From: Prevotella sp. | GTDB lineage: Bacteria; Bacteroidota; Bacteroidia; Bacteroidales; Bacteroidaceae | Length of the DNA: 42,850 bases | NCBI GenBank assembly: GCA_016290175.1 | Contig: JAEETD010000018.1 | Location: forward strand, 1-42,850 | Direction of reading: 5' to 3' | Part shown: piece after piece, positions 33,536-41,970 of the stretch | Layout: each line of letters starts with the position of its first letter | How positions within the stretch are numbered: the first letter of the stretch is position 1 | Translations under genes and position numbers: made by a program | The notes under the pieces: generated by a model | Seen by the model: the letters and a program-made list of their open reading frames with translations, nothing else | What the model was told of the DNA's origin: nothing | Database searches by the model: none

Positions 33536-35108
33536 AGTTCTTAATTATCTCTATCGCTTTCTTCACGATCTCGCTCCGCTCATTGATCACGGAGAAGTAT
33601 TCGCTCATATCCCAGATGTCACGCGCTATCAGTGCCTTCAGTTGCAGACGGATATAAGCCAGCGACCTCTTCAGTTCGTCATCATCCTTGGGTTCGATCT
33701 TCTGTTTCTTGCCTTCGGCCACCACATCGTCGAGCATTTGCTGCGGCACCTCAAACTGCTGCTTGTAGTCGTTAAACGACTGCCAACGCCGTTTCAGTTC
33801 CTTGCGGTGATTGTCAACATAGCGCAGATTCTGCTGGATAATGATACCCTTAGCCGCCAGTTCACGATGATAACGGGTGTAGACGGTTGTGTCGAGCGGC
33901 ACGTAATAGTCAGGCATGATACCACCGCCACCATAGACCGTACGATGTTTTCGGAGTGTCTCATACTTCAGTGAATCAGCGAAGTGGACACTATCCACAT
34001 TGGTCAGCTCGCCGCTCTTCAGGCGGTTCACCATATCCATCGCATAGTCCTTGCCTTCGCCCTTGGTATAAGGCTTCTGGATACAACGGCCTGAGGGTGT
34101 ATAGTAATGAGCGATGGTCAGACGGATCATCGAACCGTCAGGCAGGTCGATGGGACGCTGCACCAGACCTTTGCCGAACGTACGACGGCCAACCACCAGT
34201 CCGCGGTCCTGATCCTGAATGGCACCCGTCACGATCTCTGCTGCCGAAGCCGTATAGCCATCCACCAGAACGACTACCTTGCCCTTGGTGAATTTGCCGT
34301 TGCCGTGCGCCTTATATTCTGAACGCGGCACCTTCCGGCCGTTGGTATAGACAATCATGTCGCCACGCTCCAAGAACTCGTCAGCAATGTCGACGGCAGC
34401 CTTCAGATAGCCCCCACCGTTCTCCTGCAGGTCGAGGATCAGATCCTGCATACCCTGCGCCTGGAGCTTTCCGAGACTTTCCACGAATTCATCGTAAGTC
34501 TGTGCGCCGAAGTTACCGATACGGATATAGCCGATGCCCGGACGGATCATATAGGCGGCATCGATGGAATGGACGGGAATCTTATCGCGCACCACGGTGA
34601 ACATCAGTTTATCCTTGATGCCCAGACGCACCACACCCAGCTCCACCTTCGTACCCTTCGGGCCACGCAGACGCTTCATGATCTCCTCCTTCGACATCTT
34701 CACGCCTGCTATCGCCGTATCATTCACCGATACGATACGGTCGCCGGCTATGATGCCCACCTTCTCAGAAGGGCCGTTCGTCACAGGCTGGATCACCACC
34801 AACGTATCGTCCATCATATTAAACTGCACGCCGATACCCTCAAAATTGCCGTTCAAGGGCTCATTCAGTTCCTTCACCTCCTTGGGCGTCGCATAGCTGG
34901 AGTGCGGGTCGAGCTTGTCGAGCATGCCTCGGATGGCATCCTCCACGAGTTTCTGCTCATCGACACTGTCGACGTAAAGATTGGTAACGGCCAACTCCGC
35001 ATACTGCAATTTTCGCAGCGGACTGTCACCTCCCGTATTGATCCTGAATTGCGCAGATGCGCTCAGACTAAGCAGCAATAATGTGCCTGATAATATAATC
35101 TTTTTCAT
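33534..35108 (-). CDS. Carboxy-terminal processing protease, S41 family (CtpA type, 524 aa)
   Basis: Periplasmic serine protease. Signal peptide at residues 1-19 (MKKIILSGTLLLLSLSASA). PDZ domain at about 85-170 (GIGVQFNMMDDTLVVIQPVTNGPSEKVGIIAGDRIVSVND). Peptidase core with GYIRIGNF, ILDLQENGGGYLKAAVDIA, the nucleophile Ser288 in DGYTASAAEI and the general base Lys313 in TFGKGLVQ. About 140 residues follow the core, as is usual in Bacteroidetes members. First gene of a three-gene minus-strand unit; the MFS start lies 19 bp after its stop, inside repeat DNA. Confidence 0.92.
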   Translation of the reverse strand: MKKIILSGTLLLLSLSASAQFRINTGGDSPLRKLQYAELAVTNLYVDSVDEQKLVEDAIRGMLDKLDPHSSYATPKEVKELNEPLNGNFEGIGVQFNMMDDTLVVIQPVTNGPSEKVGIIAGDRIVSVNDTAIAGVKMSKEEIMKRLRGPKGTKVELGVVRLGIKDKLMFTVVRDKIPVHSIDAAYMIRPGIGYIRIGNFGAQTYDEFVESLGKLQAQGMQDLILDLQENGGGYLKAAVDIADEFLERGDMIVYTNGRKVPRSEYKAHGNGKFTKGKVVVLVDGYTASAAEIVTGAIQDQDRGLVVGRRTFGKGLVQRPIDLPDGSMIRLTIAHYYTPSGRCIQKPYTKGEGKDYAMDMVNRLKSGELTNVDSVHFADSLKYETLRKHRTVYGGGGIMPDYYVPLDTTVYTRYHRELAAKGIIIQQNLRYVDNHRKELKRRWQSFNDYKQQFEVPQQMLDDVVAEGKKQKIEPKDDDELKRSLAYIRLQLKALIARDIWDMSEYFSVINERSEIVKKAIEIIKN

Positions 35109-35191
35109 CTTTATTACGATATTTCGTTCATGATAGTCACATGGATGATGAAAGCACCGCTCCCATGATCCGTCGCATTAATTTCATTCTG

Positions 35192-35503
35192 CAAAAATAC
35201 GGATTTCCACCGAATTTGCCAAATGTTTTAAAGACAATTTTGCTCATCCCTCACATTTTCTTCTGAGAGACTATTGTGTTTTTGCGCCCTAGGCAGGCAG
35301 CAAATGTTTCCTGCCTGGAAAACAATTGTTCTCTAGGCTATCCTCAATTTCCATACTTACATTTGAAGTTTTCCATAGGGTGTTGTATACGGTATTTCAT
35401 AATCCCCTGATTTGTAGCAACTTCCGGATTTGTCTTGTTTACAAGTTTTCCATAGGTAACTGATACAACCTATTGAAAAAAGTCGTATCTTTGCAACCGA
35501 GAA
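35192..35503. promoter_or_regulatory. Long divergent control region between ctpA and the TPR regulator
   Basis: Minus strand -7 box TATTTTTG at 35199-35192 drives ctpA with a leader of about 80 nt. Plus strand TATCTTTG at 35496-35503 drives the regulator. Between them: a hairpin AGGCAGG/CCTGCCT at 35291-35297 and 35310-35316, a palindrome AACAATTGTT at 35321-35330, two identical copies of AAGTTTTCCATAGG at 35366-35379 and 35453-35466, and inverted GTTGTAT/ATACAAC words next to each copy (about 35383 and 35473). The two copies are 87 bp apart, close to eight helical turns, so they may be binding sites for one regulator. Confidence 0.55.
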
Positions 35504-35523
35504 ATAATGAATAATCGATAACT

Positions 35524-36906
35524 GTGTTTGCGAGATCGTTGTACATATTCATGATAGGCATTCTGTTGGTTGCTTGCAGTCAGCAGGAGTCTGGCTCACA
35601 GACGGCAGTAAGCTGTCTGGAGGAAGCTGAGGCTGCTTTGGCCAACGACAGCATCCGTCAGGGTGAGACTTTGCTGAGAAAGACCATACAACTGTCGGAA
35701 GCGTCAGAGGATTGGCACACCTATTATATCGCGTACCAGCGATTAGCTTCAAGCTTATCGCAGAGTAACCCTGAGGAAGCATTGCGGTTGATGAAGAAAG
35801 CCCTGACGGTGTATGAGCAGCATCCCGACGATGAGCGAAATCGAGTCATATTACTCGACTACGCAGGCACCTACGCTGCGCAAGTGGCTTTTAACACTGA
35901 AGGCTCCTACGACGAAGCACTCGGTTTCATCAACCATGCATATAATATCGCTGAGAAAAACCAGATGACGGACCTGATGTGTCAGACACTCACCAGTCTT
36001 GCAAACATCGCCTGGGCTCAGGAAGACTATCGCCAAGCTGTCGATTGTGCCCATCGGGCAGAATCTGTTGCGACAACCGACCTTAGACAAGGCACATTAC
36101 AAGTGCTGGCCCGCAGTTACCTCTGCCTTAATATGCTCGATTCGGCAGAAACCATCTATCGCCAGATTGATTCGGGTGATGATGTCCATCTGGCCTATAT
36201 CGTGCAGAGTAACCTCGCCAAGATTGCGCTCCGAAGGATAGGCGCCACACAAATCGAAGACAGTTTGGATGAGGCCTTTGATCAGATAGAGGACATCTAT
36301 TACAAGGCACTTGAACAGAAAGACCAGTACTATCAAGCGACGTTGAAGCAGGAAATGGAGAATCAGCAACTGGAATACCGTTCACAGATGTATAGCCGTA
36401 CGCTCCTGATTGTCATCATTGCTTCGGTCGTCATCCTTCTTGCGGTTGTGCTGGCACTTCGTTATCGCATCCGCATGCAGGAACAGGAGAAACATCGGCT
36501 CCAGCAGGAGGCAGAGCATCAGAAGACCTTGTTGCACCAGACGAATGAAGTGGTGGCTTTCCTGCAGAACTTCATCCTCGAACGAACGGAAGTACTGAAA
36601 AAGCTCAACCAAAGCGGCGATTCACTTATCACTCTCAGCCCGCACGAATGGAGCGAGATAGAACGTACACTCAACGCCATCGATGGTGACCGTTTTGCCC
36701 ATATACGCAAACAGTATCCAAATTTGCAGGAAGACGACGTCCGCCTGTGTATTCTCACACGACTCGGTCTCAGCAACCGCACCATTGGCAACATCTACTG
36801 CATCACCGTCTCTGCCGTTCAGCATCGCAAACTCAAACTGAAGAAGGATGTGTTCGGAGAGAGCAATCCAGATGTCACTCTGGAGCAGATACTCAACAGC
36901 AAATAA
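35524..36906 (+). CDS. TPR, membrane and helix-turn-helix regulator, lipoprotein-like (460 aa)
   Basis: Bacteroidetes-type signalling protein. N-terminal signal with lipobox (IGILLVACSQQ, Cys at about 18). TPR-like helices at about 25-265. One membrane helix at about 292-314 (LLIVIIASVVILLAVVLAL). A coiled coil follows (QEQEKHRLQQEAEHQ), then a C-terminal domain (about 355-460) with DDVRLCILTRLGLSNRTIGNIYCITVSAVQHRKLKLKKD, which reads as a LuxR-like helix-turn-helix. A sensor outside and a DNA-binding domain inside would link a periplasmic signal to transcription. Start is GTG at 35524; the next in-frame upstream codon is a stop. The LRR gene starts 39 bp downstream and is a likely target or partner. 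Confidence 0.72.
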   Translation: MFARSLYIFMIGILLVACSQQESGSQTAVSCLEEAEAALANDSIRQGETLLRKTIQLSEASEDWHTYYIAYQRLASSLSQSNPEEALRLMKKALTVYEQHPDDERNRVILLDYAGTYAAQVAFNTEGSYDEALGFINHAYNIAEKNQMTDLMCQTLTSLANIAWAQEDYRQAVDCAHRAESVATTDLRQGTLQVLARSYLCLNMLDSAETIYRQIDSGDDVHLAYIVQSNLAKIALRRIGATQIEDSLDEAFDQIEDIYYKALEQKDQYYQATLKQEMENQQLEYRSQMYSRTLLIVIIASVVILLAVVLALRYRIRMQEQEKHRLQQEAEHQKTLLHQTNEVVAFLQNFILERTEVLKKLNQSGDSLITLSPHEWSEIERTLNAIDGDRFAHIRKQYPNLQEDDVRLCILTRLGLSNRTIGNIYCITVSAVQHRKLKLKKDVFGESNPDVTLEQILNSK

Positions 36907-36945
36907 TTATCACAAATGGAAACAATAATAAATACGATAACGACA

Positions 36946-39615
36946 ATGAAGAAACTATTATTCTTATTCATTTTGATGCTCACGCCAATGCTGGCAAGTG
37001 CCAATGACGGCGATACGTTTAGTGAGGAGACGGTAGAAGGGGTTCTTTTAAATTATACCATTATCAGTGAGTCAGAGAAAACCTGCATGGTGGGATACAA
37101 ACAATACCCGGAAGTTCCTACCGCCCAAGATCGCAGAGGGCCTGAGAAAGATGTGTCTAAAGCATCAGGAGACATCACGATACCTGAAGAGGCAAAAGGG
37201 TACAGAGTTGTCCGGATAGAAACCTCTGCTTTCGAACAGGCAGCCATCACTAGCGTTTTCATTCCGAATAGCGTCAAGACCATTGGCTCTTATGCTTTTC
37301 AGAGGTGCGTTGACTTGAAATCCGTCAGGTTATCTGAGCAATTGACAAGAATAGAAGGATTTTTATTCTATGGTTGTAAAAGCCTTACCAGCATCGACAT
37401 ACCCGAAGGAGTGACCTCCATTTGTGACTATGCATTTGCTGGTTGTGAACAACTGAAGGAAATAAACATCCCATCAGGTGTGGAGCAATTTGGTGGGAAT
37501 GTGTTCTGTAATACTGGTTTCACTTCTTTGCCTAAACTGCCTGAAAGTCTCACGGTCATTCCTAAAAGTATGTTTTATGAATGTACTCAGTTGACATCCA
37601 TCGAGATTCCGGAGAATATCACGATAATTGAAGAATGCGCATTTGGCAGATGTCCCATCTCGGAAATAGAAATCCCTGCCAGTGTGACCCATATCGGTGT
37701 GGCAGCGTTTGCCAATTGTAAAAACATTACCGATTTGACCATTCCCGACAATGTGACGGAAATCGGTTTTAACGCTTTCAATGGCTGCTCCAATCTGAAG
37801 ACAGTTAAATTGTCTGCCAATATCACCAGTCTCAATCAAGGTATTTTCACAGAATGTTCCAGTTTGGAATCTGTCATCATTCCCAATGGAGTGAAGAGCA
37901 TTGGCAAATTCGCTTTTGAAGGATGCTCTTCACTTGGCTCTATCAATCTTCCCGAAACTCTGGAAGAAATTGGTGAACAAGCGTTCTTTGGCTGCTCATC
38001 GCTTAAGCAACTTTTTATACCCAAAAACTTTGTAAGATTTGGAAAGGATGAGAATAATACTTATTGGTCGTTTATTTATGGTTGTACCAGTCTAACATCT
38101 GTTGTTGTTGACAAAGATAATCATGTGTTTGATTCCAGAGACAATTGCAACGCCATCATCGAGACAGCCAGCAATACATTGGTTGCTGGTTGTATCACCA
38201 CCACTATTCCAGAGGGCATAATCACCATTGGATCTTGGGCATTTGGGGGCTTTAAGGATCTTACTTCCATCTCTTTACCCAATAGTCTGAATCGCATTGA
38301 ACAGGCGGCATTCAATGGATCTGGACTTCGAGAGATAATAATACCAGAAAATGTAACCTACATTGGGGCTTATGCATTCTCGAGTTGCAATAGCCTAAAA
38401 GAGTTTTATTGCTATGCTGAGAAAGTGCCAGAAGCAGAAAGCTCTGCTTTTGGTAACACTAATCTCAAAGAAGTCACGCTTCATGTGCCTGCTGCATCTG
38501 TCAGCGCATACCAAGCCACAGAGCCTTGGAAGAACTTTAAAGAAATCATGGCACTTGCGGCTCAAGATGATTATCGTCCGTTTGTCGAAGAAGGTAAAGT
38601 ATGGAAGGCGGGAAGTACTACTGGTATTTCGGATGGTATTGTGAAAATGGTTGAATACTACTACTTCGATGGCGACACAATCATTGATGGAAGGACCTGT
38701 AAGCAGATGATGTGCCAACGATATGTCAGTCCAAATCATCCGGATTATGCTGCTATGGCACATATTCCCTCCTTAAGATATGTTGGAGCATGGTACGAAG
38801 AGGACAAGAAAGTGTATATTTATAACGCGATAAACCAACTTAGGATGATGTATGACTTTTCCCTCGGAGCCAATGACACCTTGCTGATTGATAATAAGGC
38901 CTATGTGATAGGGCCAAAGCAGACTGGAGGTTTAAATGGTTTTAAGGGTGTTTATAGAAATATTATGTGGTGTTTTGATGGAGACGCCTATTACACCTAT
39001 TACAATTATAATACCACTTGGCTGGAAGGTGTTGGAGGAATTGACGGCCCGACCGTAAATGTTTATTATGGGTCAGAAGGACATGGGTTGTTCCTGATGT
39101 CGTGTACCGTTGGTGATGAAGTCATCTACCTCAACGACAAATATGAGGATGGGGCTACTCCTGAAGCCGCAGGAGCCCGGAAGAACCGCTTCGATTTCTC
39201 CCATACGATTAAGACAAAGCCAAAAGCGCCAAGAAAGAGTGCGGAAGAATCACCTTTGTATGGCGAATACAACGACCAAAAGTTAGGCATTAATCTTAAC
39301 CCGCTCGACAATGCCTATCTGGTAAGCATTACTGACGAATCTGGTAAAGTAGTCTACAAGAAAGCCGTCAACGCTGGCAATATCGTTGGTCTCAACATCG
39401 ACATCTCTGCCTACTCAAAAGGCCGTTATACCGTAACCGTGGAGAATAACGATGAGGTCTTCACTGGTCAATTCGAGGCGCAGACGACAGGAATTGAAGC
39501 CATAATAAAAAATAAGGTGGAAACCAGACCTTCTATCTACAACCTTCAAGGCCAGCGACTCGGTTCCATGCAGAAAGGCTTGAATATCTTTAATGGACAA
39601 AAGATCTTCAAATGA
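36946..39615 (+). CDS. BspA-like leucine-rich-repeat surface protein (889 aa)
   Basis: Secreted, surface-exposed. Start at ATG 36946 gives a signal peptide (MKKLLFLFILMLTPMLASA); the ATG at 36916 would add ten residues before it. Residues about 70-540 hold roughly 16-18 LRR_5 repeats of 20-24 residues with the pattern I...AF.GC..L..I.IP..V..IG. A second domain of about 160 residues (RPFVEEGKVWKAG...) follows and then a C-terminal region with NPLDNAYLVSITDESGKVVYKKAV and the ending SIYNLQGQRLGSMQKGLNIFNGQK, typical of Prevotella proteins sorted to the cell surface. Family is linked to adhesion to host or other bacteria. Probably cotranscribed with the upstream regulator. Confidence 0.85.
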   Translation: MKKLLFLFILMLTPMLASANDGDTFSEETVEGVLLNYTIISESEKTCMVGYKQYPEVPTAQDRRGPEKDVSKASGDITIPEEAKGYRVVRIETSAFEQAAITSVFIPNSVKTIGSYAFQRCVDLKSVRLSEQLTRIEGFLFYGCKSLTSIDIPEGVTSICDYAFAGCEQLKEINIPSGVEQFGGNVFCNTGFTSLPKLPESLTVIPKSMFYECTQLTSIEIPENITIIEECAFGRCPISEIEIPASVTHIGVAAFANCKNITDLTIPDNVTEIGFNAFNGCSNLKTVKLSANITSLNQGIFTECSSLESVIIPNGVKSIGKFAFEGCSSLGSINLPETLEEIGEQAFFGCSSLKQLFIPKNFVRFGKDENNTYWSFIYGCTSLTSVVVDKDNHVFDSRDNCNAIIETASNTLVAGCITTTIPEGIITIGSWAFGGFKDLTSISLPNSLNRIEQAAFNGSGLREIIIPENVTYIGAYAFSSCNSLKEFYCYAEKVPEAESSAFGNTNLKEVTLHVPAASVSAYQATEPWKNFKEIMALAAQDDYRPFVEEGKVWKAGSTTGISDGIVKMVEYYYFDGDTIIDGRTCKQMMCQRYVSPNHPDYAAMAHIPSLRYVGAWYEEDKKVYIYNAINQLRMMYDFSLGANDTLLIDNKAYVIGPKQTGGLNGFKGVYRNIMWCFDGDAYYTYYNYNTTWLEGVGGIDGPTVNVYYGSEGHGLFLMSCTVGDEVIYLNDKYEDGATPEAAGARKNRFDFSHTIKTKPKAPRKSAEESPLYGEYNDQKLGINLNPLDNAYLVSITDESGKVVYKKAVNAGNIVGLNIDISAYSKGRYTVTVENNDEVFTGQFEAQTTGIEAIIKNKVETRPSIYNLQGQRLGSMQKGLNIFNGQKIFK

Positions 39616-39646
39616 GTACACAGAAGGGTCGGTTCCTATTGTGTAC
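39616..39646. repeat. REP-like palindrome A
   Basis: GTACACA (39616-39622) pairs with TGTGTAC (39640-39646); the middle AGAAGGGTCGGTTCCTATT pairs partly. Overlaps the LRR stop region. Same family as elements at 39982, 41046 and 42681. Confidence 0.75.
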
Positions 39647-39981
39647 TTTGTAAAGAAATACGAGCCGTAATGCCGTGAGCAGTGAGCCGTAATGTCATCG
39701 TCGACGACATTACGGCTCGTCCATGGTCTGCCGTAAGGCCGTCATTATCTGTATCAGATTACAATGTGAATCAGATGTGACACAAATGTGAATCACACGG
39801 AAATCAAATCATAGATGCTTAATAGTCAGACAATTATGAAAGCATTATAGCCATTGTGTCAGATGTGTCAGATTAAAAAGGAAAAATGGAGTGTCTAAAA
39901 AAGAAATATGAATTTAACAAAGAAGGATTGCGTACAATCTGATTCACCTGCATCTGACACAAAAAGCCGCTCATAATGGGC
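39647..39981. other. Non-coding interval with nested repeats between palindromes A and B
   Basis: No convincing gene in these 335 bp. GAGCCGTAATGTC (39684-39696) is the perfect reverse complement of 39706-39718 with a 9-nt loop, and GAGCCGTAATG also occurs upstream at 39662-39672, so two left arms compete for one right arm. Further on: AATGTGAATCA twice, 22 bp apart (39763, 39785); GTGTCAGAT in perfect tandem (39856-39873) with its reverse complement ATCTGACAC at 39952-39960. The whole looks like a small repeat-built, perhaps mobile, unit. Confidence 0.55.
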
Positions 39982-40013
39982 GTACACAGTAGGGGCGGTT
40001 TCCTATTGTGTAC
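39982..40013. repeat. REP-like palindrome B
   Basis: GTACACA (39982-39988) pairs with TGTGTAC (40007-40013); centre GTAGGGGCGGTTTCCTAT is the same orientation as in palindrome A. Lies about 70 bp upstream of the ATPase promoter. Confidence 0.75.
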
Positions 40014-40082
40014 AATAAGAGCCAAGTATTGCTGAGATTGAAAATAATCACCGAAAGATTTGGGAATTAAGATAAAAATATC

Positions 40083-40090
40083 TACCTTTG
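40083..40090 (+). promoter_or_regulatory. -7 box TACCTTTG of the ATPase-DUF4325 unit
   Basis: TACCTTTG at 40083-40090 lies 18 bp before the ATG at 40109 and sets that start, since the frame upstream runs through the box. Confidence 0.65.
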
Positions 40091-40108
40091 CGGACAAAAC
40101 AGTGTTTC

Positions 40109-40759
40109 ATGGACGTAGCGTTTATTTTAGACAAGTATTTCAAAGGAATGGAAAATGTCTCCATAGACGTGTTTGATGCACAGACGTTAAACACAGTCTA
40201 TCGGGATGTTGTCAAAGCTATGACCTCTCATTTTGAAATCGAAGTGAGTGTGCTCCAGGCATTGAGCTATTGTCTTTATGAGATGATGGACAATGTTCAT
40301 ATACATTCCGGCAAGCCGCTGGGCACGGCCATGACGCATTATGATGATTCACACAAGGCCTTACGCATTTTAATAGCTGACGATGGCATGGGTATTAGGG
40401 AGTCGCTCGCTGAGAATGATAAATATAAAGACATTACCGAAGCTGAAGCTCTGAAACTGTGCTTGGAGGACACGATTACCGATGGTAAGGGTATGGGGTT
40501 CGGGCTATATACTACCTCAAGACTCGTCGACAGCATCGGCAAAGAGTTTATTCTGCATTCTGGTACGCACAAACTGATTATCAAAGACGGAGAAACTTCA
40601 GTCATCGAGAATGGATTCTGGCAAGGAACTCTTATTTATATGGAAATAGGTACGGGCGAGGAAATCGACCCTAATCAGATTGTTGATCATCGCGCGGCTG
40701 TTGCAGAAGAGTATAACGAGACATTTGTGGAAACAGAAGAATTGGAATCACTATGGTAG
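40109..40759 (+). CDS. GHKL-type ATP-binding protein, anti-sigma-kinase-like (216 aa)
   Basis: Cytoplasmic ATPase or kinase-like domain of the histidine-kinase/HSP90 fold. N box LYEMMDNVHIHS with Glu58 and Asn62, G1 box ADDGMGI (about 90-96), G2 box DGKGMGFGLYTT (about 125-136). No histidine-containing dimerisation domain and no sensor, so not a normal two-component kinase. It overlaps by 7 bp a DUF4325 gene, which encodes a STAS-like protein; this resembles the RsbW/SpoIIAB plus RsbV/SpoIIAA switch, but no matching sigma gene is next to it. Target unknown. Confidence 0.78.
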   Translation: MDVAFILDKYFKGMENVSIDVFDAQTLNTVYRDVVKAMTSHFEIEVSVLQALSYCLYEMMDNVHIHSGKPLGTAMTHYDDSHKALRILIADDGMGIRESLAENDKYKDITEAEALKLCLEDTITDGKGMGFGLYTTSRLVDSIGKEFILHSGTHKLIIKDGETSVIENGFWQGTLIYMEIGTGEEIDPNQIVDHRAAVAEEYNETFVETEELESLW

Positions 40760-41046
40760 AATTTAAATTCATAGAATACGGAACGGACTTCGGGACGCGC
40801 GATATGGGTCAGAAACTCCGGGAGAAGTTATTGCCGCTCATTAACGGTAACGAGAAGGTTGTTCTTGATTTTACAGGAGTAAATGTAGTATCCAACTCCT
40901 TTGCTGACGAATGCATCGCCAAACTACTTTTGGAAATGCCTTTATCGGAGTTGAAGCGTCGCACAACATTCCGCGGATTGAATCCATTGGCTGAACGTAG
41001 TGTATTGGTAGCGCTTCAACGTAGATATAAAGTATTGTCTACCTGA
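40753..41046 (+). CDS. STAS-like DUF4325 protein (97 aa)
   Basis: Fits DUF4325: FGTRDMGQKLREKLLPLINGNEKVVLDFTGVNVVSNSFADECIAKLL (about 14-60). The sequence VSNSFADE holds the Ser/Asp pair where STAS anti-anti-sigma proteins carry the phosphorylated Ser (here Ser at about 47 or 49). Its start overlaps the stop of the ATPase gene by 7 bp, so the products should be made in fixed ratio and probably interact. Its stop overlaps the first base of palindrome C. Confidence 0.78.
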   Translation: MVEFKFIEYGTDFGTRDMGQKLREKLLPLINGNEKVVLDFTGVNVVSNSFADECIAKLLLEMPLSELKRRTTFRGLNPLAERSVLVALQRRYKVLST

Positions 41047-41080
41047 ATTACACAGTAGGAACCGACCCTACTGTGTAATT
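41046..41080. repeat. REP-like palindrome C
   Basis: AATTACACAGTAGG (41046-41059) and CCTACTGTGTAATT (41067-41080) are perfect 14-bp arms around the loop AACCGAC. Outer bases differ from copy D yet remain paired. Could also act as a transcription terminator between units. Confidence 0.85.
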
Positions 41081-41101
41081 TCGAAACAAAAGATTAATAG
41101 T

Positions 41102-41959
41102 ATGAATAAAAAACTAAAAACGTTTGTTTGTATGTTCATGCTTTCATCTATAGCAGGATGTACTTTAAGACAATCTAAGCACGGCTATAGGATGGAACCA
41201 ACAGATAGGTCACAAAATACTTGTGATTCCATTTTTCTATTATCTGTCACTGAAAACGACAACGGACACGACTATTATTATTCATGCTTCTTGGACACAC
41301 TTGATAATAAATTGAGTATCCTGAAAACCTCTAATCAGATTGTTTATAGTTATAGTTGTTATATTATAAATCCTGGTGTTTCTATTGATTATGATGATAA
41401 AACGGAAGGTCATATGTCAATACTCCTGAAAGATGGATTAATCAGTAAAAGGATATTTACAGAAACAAATAAGGCTATAGAGTACGAATATGACTCCTTG
41501 TGCTATTTAAGGCGTGTTAGTTTTGGTGGTGCAGAGTGTAAACTCTCTTGGAATGGAGATTCTTTGAAAGAGTTTTCTTATAAGGCTCCAGAGTATAAAT
41601 GGGAAACTAAAGCGTATGTGGTGTATAGTAAGAACAATCATCCTCTCAATTATTCTTTAGGTCTTTTAAATCATGCTGATTTATCAAAAGACAACTGTGA
41701 GCATTATTTGTTTGCATATTTGGGGTTATATGGGAAACTGCCTGTCGGGAATCATTATACCATTGAAAAGATTACTTATGACCATCTTGGTGTAGAAAAC
41801 AAAAAATGCCAGGTTTTTGAAGAGGACTATACAAGTAATGGCATAGAACAAGAAAGTAAATCGTATTACAGAGATAGTGAAAGAGTTAACAAAAAGACTC
41901 TTGTTTGGAACACATCAAATATAGTACAATTATTGAAAAAAATACGACCCCCTCAGTAA
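41102..41959 (+). CDS. AT-rich putative lipoprotein, function unknown (285 aa)
   Basis: N-terminal lipoprotein signal (MNKKLKTFVCMFMLSSIAGC, lipobox Cys at 20). The remainder contains YD-like short repeats (DSLCYLRRVSFGGAECKLSWNGDSLKEFSYKAPEY) of a kind seen in DUF4595/RHS-like periplasmic proteins, but no family is certain. Codon use is clearly more AT-rich than in the housekeeping genes of this window. Next gene starts 11 bp downstream. Confidence 0.65.
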   Translation: MNKKLKTFVCMFMLSSIAGCTLRQSKHGYRMEPTDRSQNTCDSIFLLSVTENDNGHDYYYSCFLDTLDNKLSILKTSNQIVYSYSCYIINPGVSIDYDDKTEGHMSILLKDGLISKRIFTETNKAIEYEYDSLCYLRRVSFGGAECKLSWNGDSLKEFSYKAPEYKWETKAYVVYSKNNHPLNYSLGLLNHADLSKDNCEHYLFAYLGLYGKLPVGNHYTIEKITYDHLGVENKKCQVFEEDYTSNGIEQESKSYYRDSERVNKKTLVWNTSNIVQLLKKIRPPQ

Positions 41960-41970
41960 AGTCATACTAT

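Noticed and set aside
35291..35316. Terminator between ctpA and the regulator
   Set aside because: The hairpin AGGCAGG/CCTGCCT lacks a following T-run on either strand, and both flanking genes point away from it.
37200..38400. CRISPR-like or tandem DNA repeats in the LRR gene
   Set aside because: The repetition is at protein level (LRR_5 units of 20-24 residues); DNA copies diverge and there are no spacers.
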